Source: Ananas comosus
Taxonomy: Eukaryota; Streptophyta; Magnoliopsida; Poales; Bromeliaceae
DNA length: 64,000 nucleotides
Direction of reading: 5' to 3'
Assembly: GCF_001540865.1 (NCBI RefSeq)
Contig: NC_033638.1
Location: 6,076,949 to 6,140,948, forward strand
This document shows, piece by piece, positions 23,473-38,415 of this stretch. Under the pieces are notes generated by a model. It saw only the letters and a list, made by a program, of their open reading frames with translations, made no database searches and was not told where the DNA came from. The position numbers and the translations under genes are program-made. The first letter of the stretch is position 1. Each line of letters begins with the position of its first letter.

Positions 23473-23950
23473 GCGAGCCAACTGCTGCTTCTGCGCGAAG
23501 CGCTTTTTCGAAACTTTTAACTGTCAGACTTGATCAGCAGCTGTATTCTCTGAAAGTACGAAAATCTGGGGGTGCTGACTGCGATGTATAAACCGAACGG
23601 CAATCTCTCTTTGCTTGATCTCTTATGATTGGTTATCTAATCTGCTGGTTATTTGCAAAGTTAGCTACTAACAACAGCATGTAATATGCATGTTCTATGT
23701 TTTCCGATTTCGATGGTGTTTGATGTCTTCCCTGCGGGGCTGCAGGCAAATGAGTTCTTGTTCTGTGAGAACATGTGCAGACTGCGGACTGCAGACTGTG
23801 CTGAGATGTGTTTGGTTCTTCTTAAACCCCATTCGAAAGCTTTATTACCAAACTCTGCTGATTTTTTTTTTTCTGTGGCTTTCTGCAGCTCATTGTGTGT
23901 TGGTTTAATTGGGAAATTTTGTTCAGCATGAAAAGGCCCTTCTCCCCGAC
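23473..23950 (+). other. SINAT 3' untranslated and flanking region
   Basis: Unique-looking sequence directly after the stop codon. A T-rich patch and no second gene are seen. The poly(A) site was not located. Confidence 0.4.
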
Positions 23951-23954
23951 GGCG

Positions 23955-24800
23955 GTGCTTTAAGAGTCGTGCGGGGCGGAGTTCATGTTTCGTTGGATTG
24001 TTACATTTTTTTTTTCTTTTTTTTTTTTGAAACAAAAACGATCTCATAAAATCTCTTGCATCTCTATAGTACGCTTTAAGATTCGTGCAAAAGTGGAGTT
24101 TATAGTTCTGTTGAGTGTAACGTTTTTTTTTTTTCTTTGTAACTCTAGAGATCTCGTAAAATGTTTTGCATCTTGATAGCAGTGTTTTAAGCATCGTGCG
24201 AAGTGGAGTTCATATTTGGAAAAAATTAAAATATCGTGAATACCTTTTTATATATGAAAAACTTTTAAAAATAATTTTTAAAATACTTTTGAAGATCAAA
24301 ATAACTTGAATAGAGGAAGTATAACGGTAAGGACATTTTTGAAAGAAAGTATGCATTTGGAGGGATAATTATGATATAATAAAATTTGTAAGGGTAAATT
24401 ATGGTATTTTGGAAATTTAGAGAGGTAAATGAAATTAACCCTTCATATTTCATGGAATGTAACCTTTTTTTTTTTTTTTTAAATAAAGGATCTCATAAAA
24501 TCTCTTGCATCTTTATAGTATGCTTTAAGAGTCGTGCAAAGTGGTGTTTATATTTTAATTGAATGTAACTTTTATTTTTTCCCCCCTTTTAGAGATCTCA
24601 TAAATTCCTTCGCATCTTGGCAGCAGCGCTTTAAGATTCGTGCGGAGCGGAGTTCATATTTCGCCGAATGTAACATTTTTTTTTTTTCCATTTAAGATCC
24701 CGTAGTTTTTTTTTTTTATTTTTTTTTTTTGCATCTTTACAGCACTGCTTTAAGATTCGTGCAGGATGAAAATGTGTATTTTACTGAATATTGCAACAGC
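23955..24800 (+). repeat. Tandem array of roughly 110-bp diverged units
   Basis: The marker ctttaagattcgtgc (with variants) occurs about six times: near 23959, 24074, 24186, 24524, 24631 and 24750. Each is followed by ggagttcatat, a gaatgtaac word, a long T run, and atctcataaaatctcttgcat. The third unit is interrupted by a small MITE at 24218-24441. Confidence 0.7.
24218..24441. mobile_element. Small MITE with exact 9-bp target duplication
   Basis: The exact 9-mer ttcatattt flanks both sides (24209-24217 and 24442-24450), and removing the insertion restores the tandem-repeat unit. The right end (aattaaccc) matches MITE family A; the left end (ggaaaaaattaa) is only loosely inverted to it. Confidence 0.7.
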
Positions 24801-25299
24801 TGTTGCCGACCAACTCGTTCTCGCGATACATCTCACACCCAAACTCGATCAGCGACGGTCAATTTTTTTTTTTTTATTTTTATTTTTTATTCTCTCTCTC
24901 TCTCTCTCTCTCTCTTTGATGCAGTGATAAAAACAAAGGATTCAAATTGAATCAAATTCTAACGCAAAAGGGTGTTTGCAATAGAAGCTAACAGTGCAAG
25001 GGAGGATTTTGTAATTTAGCCTAATATTTATTTATTGAGTGTAAATTTGCAGGAATACATTTTAAGATTCAAAGGAACAAGAATTGAAACATTATAAAAC
25101 TGTTCTATTATATTCTAAGAGTGTAAACTTGCAATAAATACTTGCTCATATTCAAACGAATAAAAATTAAAGCCTGGTAAGACGGTTCTATTATACCCTT
25201 TTAGAGTGTAAATTTGTAACGAATATATTTTAATATTCAAATGAATAAGGTTAGAAACATCATAAGACTGTTCTATCATTTGGTTTGTGTATAAGCAAG
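24801..25299. other. No gene seen; (TC)n microsatellite
   Basis: A TC run occupies about 24892-24914. Downstream, four loose repeats of gagtgtaaatttgca with gttctatta (25040-25275) suggest a further degenerate short array. Confidence 0.4.
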
Positions 25300-26700
25300 A
25301 ACTGCCTATTCCAGAAATAGGTATAAATTCAGGTATAACCAATAAGGAATAATTAACTAGACTAATTTTGTATTTGAATAAAATTTAGGTTGTTTTCGAA
25401 AATAAGAAAGATAACATTTGAATAGATAAGATAGAAAAAGAAGGATAGTGGGTATTTATAAATAAAAAATAATGATATTACCTATCACGCCCTGGATTAC
25501 ACGTTTTCCGGGCACGCCGACAAATCCGCCGTATACAAAAGAATTTTCTCTGTATACGAAACGATAGTTGTATCTGTAAAACATAAAATACTACAAACAG
25601 TAGTATAGAGCTGTAAGAAACAAAACATAACCTGGTAGTAAATAAAAGTTCTCTATACATACAACATCTGTACACAAAAGCTCGTCTCGCGAGAAACAGA
25701 AATAACGGTATGTATAAGAACTCAAAAATTACAACTACCTGTATAAGGTACTTCACTAGCTCTGGCTCGTCTGGTAAGGCTCTAAATCGCGACGCCCTTT
25801 GCACGATCAATTTCAGAGGGTGTAGCAGCCGGCACCGAAGGCTCTGCAAAACGAAAAGAAACAACAGGGCGTGAGAACTACTGTGAAAATAAGTAGTCCT
25901 CAGTGGGTGCCGCCCTCAATATCATCGGTCCACCCACTAAGTCTACAAAAAGGAGCTGGAATAGTAGGAAAGCTGGAACTACATTTACAGCTAGATGCCA
26001 CTACACTATCATGCTCTAACTCTAACCATCTGTGGTGAATGTAAATCTTGACCCAATCTAACCAACGACTGTAATACACCCGTCCCGCCTGTCGAAGCTA
26101 CACTAACAACCACCACGCTTGGTAGTTAGTGGAGAGCGAGTCTAACCAAGACACAGTGACACCAACGCAATAGCACTAGGCTCGACTTCAGAGTGGCACT
26201 CGTGGGAGCTATCCAACCGAGTATGCAAGCGTATCTCTGTCGAGCTCAATCAGGCTCTCACAGGCTATAGTCAAGTATAGAGGGTCTAACTGGTCTACCA
26301 ACCAACAAGTCACGTACCCTCAACACAATCTGATGCCAAACGGCAATCCGGGTCCACCGTTAGTCCCAACGGCACCCAACAGTTCGGAACAGTCTGAACT
26401 CTACTGTAAAAATAGGTTCGGCATCCCAGCACGAGCGTAAAAGTAAACTACACTACCTGGGGTACCCACCACACTGATACTGCGGCGATACAAAATAATA
26501 ACAGCTTCTAGAGCTAAATTTGGTAGTGTAAACAAGTGACAGGTCCAAATCGCTGGTTTTCTCCTATGTCAAGTCCAAATTCAACATGTATAATTATTAA
26601 CAATTGATAACATGCTCCAAATTCAATTCATATATCTAAAACATGCAACAACATGAATTTGAGCTAAAACGACAGTATACACACTAATTATACATGTCGA
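25300..26700. mobile_element. Retroelement-like fragments (CACGCCCTGG type)
   Basis: 25300-25475 matches the AT-rich element family at 29885 and 62600 (attccagaaataggtataaa). From 25480 (tatcacgccctggattacac) onward the sequence is of medium GC with no long sensible frame, including ctcagtgggtgccgccctca at about 25899. It looks like LTR or untranslated retroelement sequence. No primer site, gag or pol could be identified, so the class is uncertain. Confidence 0.3.
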
Positions 26701-26729
26701 CAACGAGACTGTAGGAGTAGGAATCCGAT

Positions 26730-27890
26730 GATGAACCCACCTCAAAAAGCTTGTCCAACCACGCCGAGCCTCCTTCTTCCTCCTCCTTCTCTGTCGGCGC
26801 GCCAAAGCGAGACGACGACGGAGGGATGCGGACTCGGCCCAAAGCCAGTCGGAGTCGCGGGGGAGGAGCGCGGAGAGGTGGGCGGCGCCGCCGAGCCACG
26901 TGGCGAGCTCGGGGTTCTCAGCACGGAGGCGCCCGAGTGGAAGGAGGAAGAAAAAAAAAAATAATTGCAACTTTCGCCTAAAAAGTGTAATTTTTGTCAC
27001 CCCAAATGGTGTAAATTTTACCCAAATAGTGCAACGTTCGTCTAAAGAATGCAACTCTCGTCCCAAAGAGTGTAAATTCTGTCTCAAATAGTATAATTTT
27101 TATATAAAATGCAATTTTTTAAAATACAATTGCACTCTTTGAGATAGAACTGTACTGTTTGGGTGAAATTTACACAATTTCTCTTTTTTTTTCTTCCTTC
27201 TCCTCCTCCTCCTCCTTCAATGCTCGCCCTATACAAGAACCCCAACCATGGCTCGTCTCATCTCACCACCCCTGTCGCAGCATCACTCCCCCACCCACTT
27301 GGCCTCAAAATCCATGCTTTCTACAGAGCGGCCATGGGAAGCGGCGGAGGAAAAATGGCGCTCGCCGTGGTGCTCTTCATGTTGGGGAGCGTCAAGGTGA
27401 GCGCGCGGGCGAGGACGGCGCAGGAGAAGGAGGAGGGGGCTGGCAGTGGGTTTGGCCATGGCGTGGGTGGCAGTATTGGTGGCGGGATTGGGTCGGCGGG
27501 GAGGCCGCGGTGCAGCATGTCGTCGAGCAAGGAGGCGGCGGAGCGGGCCTTTCCGCGGCGGCAGAGGGCCTGGGCAAGGGTGCGGTAGGAGGAAGGGTCG
27601 GGGGAGAGGCCGAGGCGGGGGAGGCGGGCTCGTCGCCGGCGACGTCGCCGGAGCGGGCAAGGGCGACGTCACCGGGGCAGGGGCGTGGCGTTTCCGCCTT
27701 CGCTGCTCTCTAGGAAGAGAAAGAAAAAAAGAACGAGAGAAAAAAAAAAAAGAGGAGAGAGAAAAAAGTACAAGGGTATTTTGATCAGTTTGCTGAAAAT
27801 CGGACCGAATCTGCAAAAACGAAAAATGTGACCCACTTTTGCAAAAGCCCAAAATTAGTAAATTTTTTATACAAATTGGCCTATAACATA
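26730..27890. mobile_element. Second GC-rich element related to 10565-12932
   Basis: The right end (27765-27885: tattttgatcagtttgctga, then ttttatacaaattggcct) is the complement of the left end of the element at 10565. An AT-rich core at 26975-27180 carries the same agtgcaa/agtgtaa units. GC-rich blocks lie on both sides (26740-26950 and 27290-27710). The left terminus was not found, so this copy may be truncated. Confidence 0.5.
27333..27588 (+). pseudogene. Possible captured fragment of a glycine-rich secreted protein
   Basis: Inside the GC-rich right block, the + frame from the ATG at 27333 reads MGSGGGKMALAVVLFMLGSV and then a glycine-rich run (residues such as GFGHGVGGSIGGGIG). This looks like a signal peptide followed by a Gly-rich domain, and there may be a gt donor after gtcaag (27395-27400). 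It sits inside a transposon-like element and the frame runs into low-complexity sequence. I cannot name the parent gene. Confidence 0.25.
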
Positions 27891-28705
27891 TAACTTATAT
27901 TTATGTAATTTAGTTTTACTTTAACTTATAATTTTAACAAAGTTTGAAATTAAACATTGGAATAACACTATTCCACAAAAATGGTGGAATAATAAATTTC
28001 AAGCTATTCTGTGAAAGCCTGAAATAGCAAGTTTTGACCGAGATAAAATATTCTGGTAAAAAATCATCCCGTTTGGCGGAATATCGGAGATAACTTTTGT
28101 TATATTATAGTTTCTATTGCTTGGGCCCCACCAAAATTTTTTAATTTATTAAGACAGTTGTGTTGGGTGCTTGTGGGGACACTGGTGGTCGATCAACGAC
28201 CACTCACTCTCATTCAATTTTTATTTATTTATTTATTTTTTTATTAATGGGTTAAGTGGATGGATAGTGCCTACACTTGTCATGAATTGCGATTTGGTCC
28301 TCCAATTTTCTCACATTGATCCGATTTATGCAAAAACTATCAAAACCTTTCCAAAAGTTTAGAGTCTCAACTCAAAAATTTTAAAAACCACAACAAAACT
28401 TAAGATAGTATTTTATTTCAAAATAAATACAATTAATTCTTAATTTATCCACGGTAAAATATACGAAGAACCCCTGAAGTAGATGGGCCCCTCAACTTTG
28501 AATATTTTTTCTCCAGATGATTTAGCTCATTTTCATTTTGCCGCTTTTAATGGTTTTCTCTCTTTTTTTTTTCACTGTAAAACCTTGCCTTTAAAATTTG
28601 AAGTGTAGTTAAATAATAGCACAATCAAGTCCTTTATTTATTAGCCGTCGAATTTATCTCAAATTTTAATCCATATCATCCATTGGATTGCGATTTTTTC
28701 GTGGA
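27891..28705. other. AT-rich repeat remnant (27891-28115) then no feature seen
   Basis: Sequence such as tagcaagttttgaccg and catcccgtttggcggaat recurs at 61560-61700, so 27891-28115 is a dispersed repeat. 28116-28705 holds no supported gene. Confidence 0.35.
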
Positions 28706-29752
28706 TTAATTACACCATTTGTTTCCAATCTTTGCACTGTTTTTTAATTTGATCCTAATCTATTTTTTTGCAATCAACTTCCTAATCTCTTAATTTCATT
28801 ATATTTAAATTTCAGTCATCAGAAAAGTATTAAAATTAACGAAAAATGGCATGTCAGTTTCGTGTTAACGCCACGGAAGCGCTGTGTCAACGCCATGAAG
28901 GCGCTATATCAGCACTAGCTAATTATACAATTTAAATGTAAATTTATATTTTGAATTAAATTATAAATTCAAAGCAAGATTTTTAATTTAAGATTTAAAT
29001 TTTAAATTTAAATTTTGATTTTGGATTCAAATTTAAATTCAAATTCAAATTCAAATTTTGTATTTAATTTTAAATTCAATTCACATTTTGAATTCTAATT
29101 CCAATTTAATTTCAAACTTTGATTTTGAATTTCAAATTCAAAACATGAATTTGAATTCAAAGTTTAAATTCAAATTTAGAATTGAAATCAAATCTTAAAT
29201 TCAAATTTAAATTTTGAATTCAAATTTAAAATCAAAATTTTGAATATGATTTTAGATTTAAATTCAAATTTTAAACTTAAATTTCAGTTTCAAAATTTTT
29301 ATTTTAAATGCAAATTGAAATATCGAAATCAAAATCAAAATTTTAAGTTTGAATTCAAAATTTAGATTCAATTTAAAATTGAATTTCAATTTCAGCTTTA
29401 AATCAAAATTGTAGCTTTAAATTCAAATTCAAAATTCTAATTTCTGGTTAGTTTAAAATTTTAATTTTAATATTAAATTTAAATTTAAATTTAAAATTTT
29501 GAATTTTATTTTCGGGGACTAAAGAGAAAAATGTGCAAAATTTAGAGACCGAAATTAACATGCAAAAGAAAGCCAAGTAGGTGTTGACGCAGTGATTCCG
29601 TTAATTTTTACTCATTTTTTAACGACTGGGACGTAATTGTAATAATATCAAAAGATTAGAGACTTGATTGCAAAAAATTGTTTAGGGATCCAAGTAAAAA
29701 AAGTAAAAAAATAGTGCAAAAATTGGGGACCAATGATCTAACTAACCTAATT
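28706..29752. mobile_element. TIR element with AAATTT-rich interior
   Basis: About 90 bp at each end pair imperfectly: caatctttgcactgtttttt on the left against the complement of gtgcaaaaattgggg on the right, and tttgcaatcaacttcctaat against the complement of agagacttgattgcaaa. The centre (about 28920-29500) is almost only permuted aaattc/aaattt words. No transposase frame. Confidence 0.5.
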
Positions 29753-29884
29753 TTTTCTGTCTAAAATATTATTGATTGAGCCTAAAGTACTAGATAAATG
29801 AAAATTGAGTGATTCATGATATAAAAAAGTACGTTTGTATTTAATGCAGATAATAAAATTTTTTTTTTCTCTCGAAAAAAGTTT

Positions 29885-30345
29885 AACGGCTGGTTTTGGC
29901 TTCGTTTGGTTCGGGATTAAGTAAGAACTAGTTATTTCACGGATAGGATTAAGTTCAGGGTTAAGTTTGGAATAGACCAATTTTGTGTTTGGATAATAAT
30001 TGAGTTGTTTTCGGGAATAAGAAAAATAATGTTTTGATCGATAAGATGGAATAAGAAGAATAGTGGGTAGTTATAAATAGAAACAACTTTATATTTAAAT
30101 TTAAATATTTAAATTTTATAATTAAAATTTAAAATTTAAAATATATAACTTTAAAAATTAAAAAATTCAAAATAAAAATTAATTTTTTAAATCTTAAATT
30201 CAAAAATTTAAAGTTCTAAATTTTAAATTTAAGATTAAATTTAAATTTAAAAATATCAAAAATCAAATTTTAAATTTAAAAAATTAAAAATAATAATTTA
30301 AAATTTAAAATTATAAATATAAAATTATATGTCTCAATTTTAAGC
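29885..30345. mobile_element. Fragment of AT-rich TTTGGTTCGGGATTA-type element
   Basis: The left part gtttggttcgggattaag with ggaatagaccaattttg matches 62608-62690. The rest is permuted aaattt words up to the CT/TA microsatellite. Confidence 0.35.
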
Positions 30346-30349
30346 TTAC

Positions 30350-30425
30350 GAACTCTCTCTCTCTATATATATAGAGTTGGGCTAGNTCAACTCTCTCTCT
30401 CTATATATATAGAGTTGGGCTAGAA
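30350..30425 (+). repeat. 35-bp identical copies on both sides of a single N
   Basis: The string from aactctctctctctatatat through agagttgggctag occurs immediately before and again just after the N at 30386. This is best explained as two contig ends that overlap but were not merged. Confidence 0.7.
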
Positions 30426-30634
30426 TATTATTGATAGCAAAAGATCTTTTTTGCTATCAAGTTTTTAGTTTTTAGATCAATTGTTTTCATCATTTCTAAC
30501 CATTGGATCAAATATTATAACCCAGTGGGGACAATTCAACCCTAAGAGACTAATACATCATAATCCTATAATTTTTCATTCAAGGTTAAAAACTTGATAG
30601 CAAAAAAAATCTTTTGCTATCAATAGTATTCCAG

Positions 30635-30640
<6 letters not shown>
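30412..30640. mobile_element. Foldback MITE and CT/TA microsatellites
   Basis: The left arm (attattgatagcaaaagatc, then ttgctatcaagtttttag) pairs with the right arm (aacttgatagcaaaaaaaat, then ttttgctatcaatagtatt). A CT run and a TA run follow at about 30638-30698. Confidence 0.6.
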
Positions 30641-30698
<58 letters not shown>

Positions 30699-31179
30699 CT
30701 AGTTAATGCACGTGCGCTGCACGTATTAATTTTCATGTTAAATAAAAAATATACTAAATTATTTTAACATTAAATTAAAAATTTATGTATATATANTCAA
30801 AATGAACAGTAAAATTGAACAATCTTTAAAATTTGAGGATAGGACTTTTGAATTTAAGATAAAGGATGCTGATCTTGATCTAGAGAGTTTAAAGTATTTT
30901 TTATCAAAATTTGAATAAATTTAGATTCTTCTAAATCGTTAAACTACAAACTCCCCATAGTAGCCATAAAAAATTGAGAAGTTTGAAATGGTATGATTAT
31001 AAAGTAAACTATATTGAAAAAGTATAAAATTATATTTTTAAAAATTTTAAATATTCTAGATCAGTTTTAACGGTGTGGATGTTGATTTGAATACTCTAAG
31101 ATCGAAAATGAGACCATAGTACAGGAGCTTTGGTACTATCGACAGTATACGAGGCTAGCTCTCTCGATATATATATATA

Positions 31180-31339
31180 TATATATAACGTGAAATTCAT
31201 TAGGATTCTGATTTGGATTGAGTAGCGAACAAAATATATATTCGAATCCAAAAATGACGGATATTCGTTCTTTATACCCATATCTGAAATCATATTCGTT
31301 TGATTCAAATTTGGATTCTGGTTTGGATTGAGTAACGGA

Positions 31340-31380
<41 letters not shown>

Positions 31381-31520
31381 AACCCGAATTGTCAGATATT
31401 CGTTCTTTATACCCATATCCGAAATCATATTTGTCTAACATCGATTAAATTAAATCTGTCCTATTGGGTTCGGATTTGGATTCGGGTAAAATTTGGTGTA
31501 TGTGTAACTGTTGACATCTA
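31180..31520. mobile_element. CCGAACCC-type repeat with direct repeats and (TA)n
   Basis: Two copies of gatattcgttctttataccc (about 31259 and 31396), each after a ttggattgagtarcg word, form a direct duplication of about 130 bp. The (TA)n run is at about 31345-31377. Confidence 0.4.
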
Positions 31521-31529
31521 AAGGAAACC

Positions 31530-32081
31530 AATTGTCTTATCCACCACCACCAAGAATCAACCATCCTTTAACCTCCTCTTTTCCAACTTTTGTCCCTTTC
31601 CTTTTCTCATTGGTGTTGAAGGAAATGGAAACCCACTAATCAAAAGAAAAAGAAGAAATTAATGTATTATTTATTATATTTATTATAGGTGGATAGGGTG
31701 GTCAACCCATCAAAAAGTTTCCCTTCTCTCTTTCATCATATATTAATTAATTGATTAATCAATTGGTTAATTAATTATTAAGATTCATGCAGTCATATGG
31801 GTTGATCACATTCCCTTTCCATGGCCTATTAGCCAAAGGTAATCTTTTTTAACACAATTTAAGGGGGCTTTTATTTTTGTTTTTGTTATTGTTGTTGTTG
31901 TTGTTGGTTTCATAATTTTCTCTTAAAGAATATCTTTTTTCTTCTTTCTTTATTTTTTCTTTTTTTTTTTCTTTTTGTTTTCAGGGAGGGGTTGAGGCAA
32001 ATGGAAAAGTGGGTTTGGGAGAGGAGGTTGCTGTGATTTTGGGCAGAGCATGTAAATAAATGATTACCCAACAGGAGAATC
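31530..32081 (+). other. Upstream and 5' leader region of the AGD11-like gene
   Basis: T-rich and CT-rich sequence without recognised repeats precedes the start codon. An in-frame TGA lies 21 bases upstream of the chosen ATG, so the CDS does not extend further 5'. No TATA box can be assigned with confidence. Confidence 0.35.
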
Positions 32082-35921
<3,840 letters not shown>

Positions 35922-36462
35922 TCATCACACGACGAAGTACAAACTTTTCGAATTACTCATTGAATCAAGTATGCAGTTCACGAAACCGAAGGAGAGTGTT
36001 GATTGATCAGATACGTTGTAGCCTCGCATCGACATTAAAACTAATGAGATGGTTCTCTCTTCTGTTTATATTTGCGCCATTTTCGGATCACATATTTGAT
36101 ACAGTGGTTAGTTGTCAATGGTATTTGATGATTCAAAGTGCTTTCGCGGCTATTTATGCTGTAAGAGGAAGAAGTGTTCATGACTCATTTTAACTGATGC
36201 AGTTTTGAGAGCTCCTTTAAGTTGCTTCATAGTATTTGATTACTCCATCAAGAATATTTAAATCTACATACTTAGAAAGAATTAGATGGTCCCCTTTTTT
36301 TTTTTTTCATGCTATTGCAGCTTGAATTCATAATCTTTCACTGCAATTAAGTCCTCAAACCTTATGTAATTCATTTGTTGGAAGGTTTAATTATGCGATA
36401 AGTTGTGTACTTGAATTAAATGGGAGACAATTAATAATACTAGATGCTTAATAGGACTTTAC
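35922..36462 (+). other. 3' untranslated and flanking region of the AGD11-like gene
   Basis: Unique-looking sequence after the TGA with several T-rich patches. No second gene is seen, and the 97-codon frame starting at 35900 only overlaps the end of the CDS in another frame. Confidence 0.4.
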
Positions 36463-36575
36463 TCGGAGCTCTTGCTCTGATGTCATATTAAAAGAATATG
36501 AAACAATTGTTGTTCTTCAGAAGTTTTAACTATCAGATAGCGATGTTTTTAATATTTATATTCAACATTACGTAC
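36463..36575 (-). mobile_element. TRIM-like LTR end and primer-site remnant
   Basis: Read on the - strand: tgttgaatataaatatta at the start, ...caattgtttcatattc at the LTR end, then gacatcagagcaagagctc, a decayed tRNA-Met primer site. It is the same type as 22770-22975 and 56770-57060. Confidence 0.45.
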
Positions 36576-37365
36576 TGCAAAGTGAGACTTAATCTGGGAT
36601 TATTGTATTAACAAGAAACAATAGACTATAAGAGGAACAATTAGCGCAAATTAACATGTAGAATTTAAAGACAAATAAATCTTCATTTTGAATGTTTACA
36701 TACTGTAGTCTACAATGCTGCTAATGTGCCATTTATTAATGTACTCTTTCCTGTGTTTGAGTAAACTAATACTTAAAATAGGAAAACAACAACATATCTT
36801 TATTCTTTTTCTCTTTTCCTATTTGTGATCTTCTTTTCCTATTTGTGATCTTTACTTCTAAACTGTGCTCTCTTTCTCTCTCTCCTTTTTGGCAATTCCT
36901 ACTTCACCCACTTTCCCAGTAGGGGTGGGAACAAGCCGAGCTTGAGCGAGCTTATCTCGACTGAAGTTTGGCTTGAAATTAATTTCGAACCTAAATTTAG
37001 GCTCAAGCTCAGCTTGAAATTAATTCGAGCCGAGCTTGATCGAGCCTAACTTCGAGTTGAATGAGCTCGAGCATTAAACGAGCCGCTTAAAATTCTTAAC
37101 ATCATGCAATTTATAGTTTAATTTGTATAAAAACATTATCTAAAATTTGATACAAAGAATGTCTAATAGTTCAACAAACATACTAAATGCATGAAATATG
37201 ATATTATAGTAGGTGAAAAGGAGAGAGAGCAATTAAAGTAGGGATTTGCTGATTCCTTTTGTGGGCCAGCAAATATGCCTAATAACTTAAACTCTAAATA
37301 TATATAATTAAAATATCAATATATATTATTATATATAATTAATAAATATATATTTAGAGTCCGAC

Positions 37366-37589
37366 TGGGATACTATCGATAACACCAAGGATTTAGTACT
37401 ATCGAATTTTCCACCGTTAGATTTAATCCTTTGATTAGTTTTATCCGTTAGATTATATTATTAAACCAACCACTCACTCAATCCTAGGAGGCCCACATCA
37501 TCCTAACCATACATTTCTTAATCCAAGGGCTAAAAAACTAATAGCACTAATAGCTTGGTGCTATTGATAGTATTTCAGCCTAACTCTCA

Positions 37590-37590
<1 letters not shown>
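37366..37590. mobile_element. Foldback MITE
   Basis: The left arm gatactatcgataacaccaa pairs with the right arm cttggtgctattgatagtat. The interior caaccactcactcaatccta matches the copy at 604-834. A CT and TA microsatellite follows at about 37588-37628. Confidence 0.6.
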
Positions 37591-37620
<30 letters not shown>

Positions 37621-37628
37621 GAGAGAGA

Positions 37629-38163
37629 GTCCGGCTACTATACTATTATGAGTACGATCCTCCTCGTATTTATAAATTGTTTTCGATGATAGAGCTTACG
37701 AATCGACGATCCACACCGTTAAACATTATCTAGAACATTTGAAACATCTAAAAATCAAATTTCATAATTTTTCGACATAATTTACCTTACGATCAAAAGC
37801 TCACGAAATTAACAATTTTTAACGGCCGGTATGGAATACTTGCTAGTTTAACGGTGCAAAAGAATCCGAATAGGTTGAATTTTTGATAGAAAATTTTATT
37901 CACTACCTAGATAAAGATCAATAACTCCGATCTTAAATTGAAGGATCCGATTATTCATTTTTAAGACATCGTTCGATTTTGACCGTTCATTTTATGCCCG
38001 CTTGATGGACTTTATTATGATTTCGAAAAATTACGAAATTTATTTTCTAGAAGTTTCAAATACTCTAGATCATATTTAATGGAGTGAATCGTCGATTCGG
38101 AAGCTCTATCATTGAAAACAACTTATGAGTACGAAGGGCCCAATACTCATAATAGTATAGTAG
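37629..38163. mobile_element. Foldback MITE
   Basis: The left arm ggctactatactattatgag, then ttgttttcgatgatagagct, pairs with the right arm agctctatcattgaaaacaa, then tcataatagtatagtagccc. It resembles 15223-15769 in the second part of the stem. Confidence 0.65.
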
Positions 38164-38184
38164 CCCTACTATATATATATATAT

Positions 38185-38415
38185 ATAGAATTAGGCTAAT
38201 TTACTATTAATAGTATCAAGCACTTTATGCTATTAAGTTTTCGGCTCTTGGATGAAGGGATATGCAGTTAGGATGATAGTGATCCTCTAGGATTGAGTAG
38301 GTGGTTGATTGAATAGTATGATCTAAGAATGTAGAAATGGTCAAATGAATAGATCTAACGGCAGAAAACTCGATAGCACCAAGCACTTGATACTATTGAT
38401 AGCATCGAAGCTTTT
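38185..38415. mobile_element. Foldback MITE
   Basis: The left arm (tattaatagtatcaagcact) pairs with the right arm (aagcacttgatactattgat). The interior is the same family as 604-834 in the opposite orientation. Confidence 0.6.

Noticed and set aside
23086..23591. Overlapping frames on both strands over the last SINAT exon
   Set aside because: Shadows of the GC-rich SINAT exon; only the 23152-23472 frame continues the protein.
25478..25864. 128-codon - frame
   Set aside because: Composition is irregular (Phe/Arg/Leu/Cys-rich), and the + strand looks like retroelement untranslated sequence.
31096..31441. Two - strand frames of about 100 codons with Tyr-Ile repeats
   Set aside because: Translation of (TA)n microsatellites and the CCGAACCC repeat.
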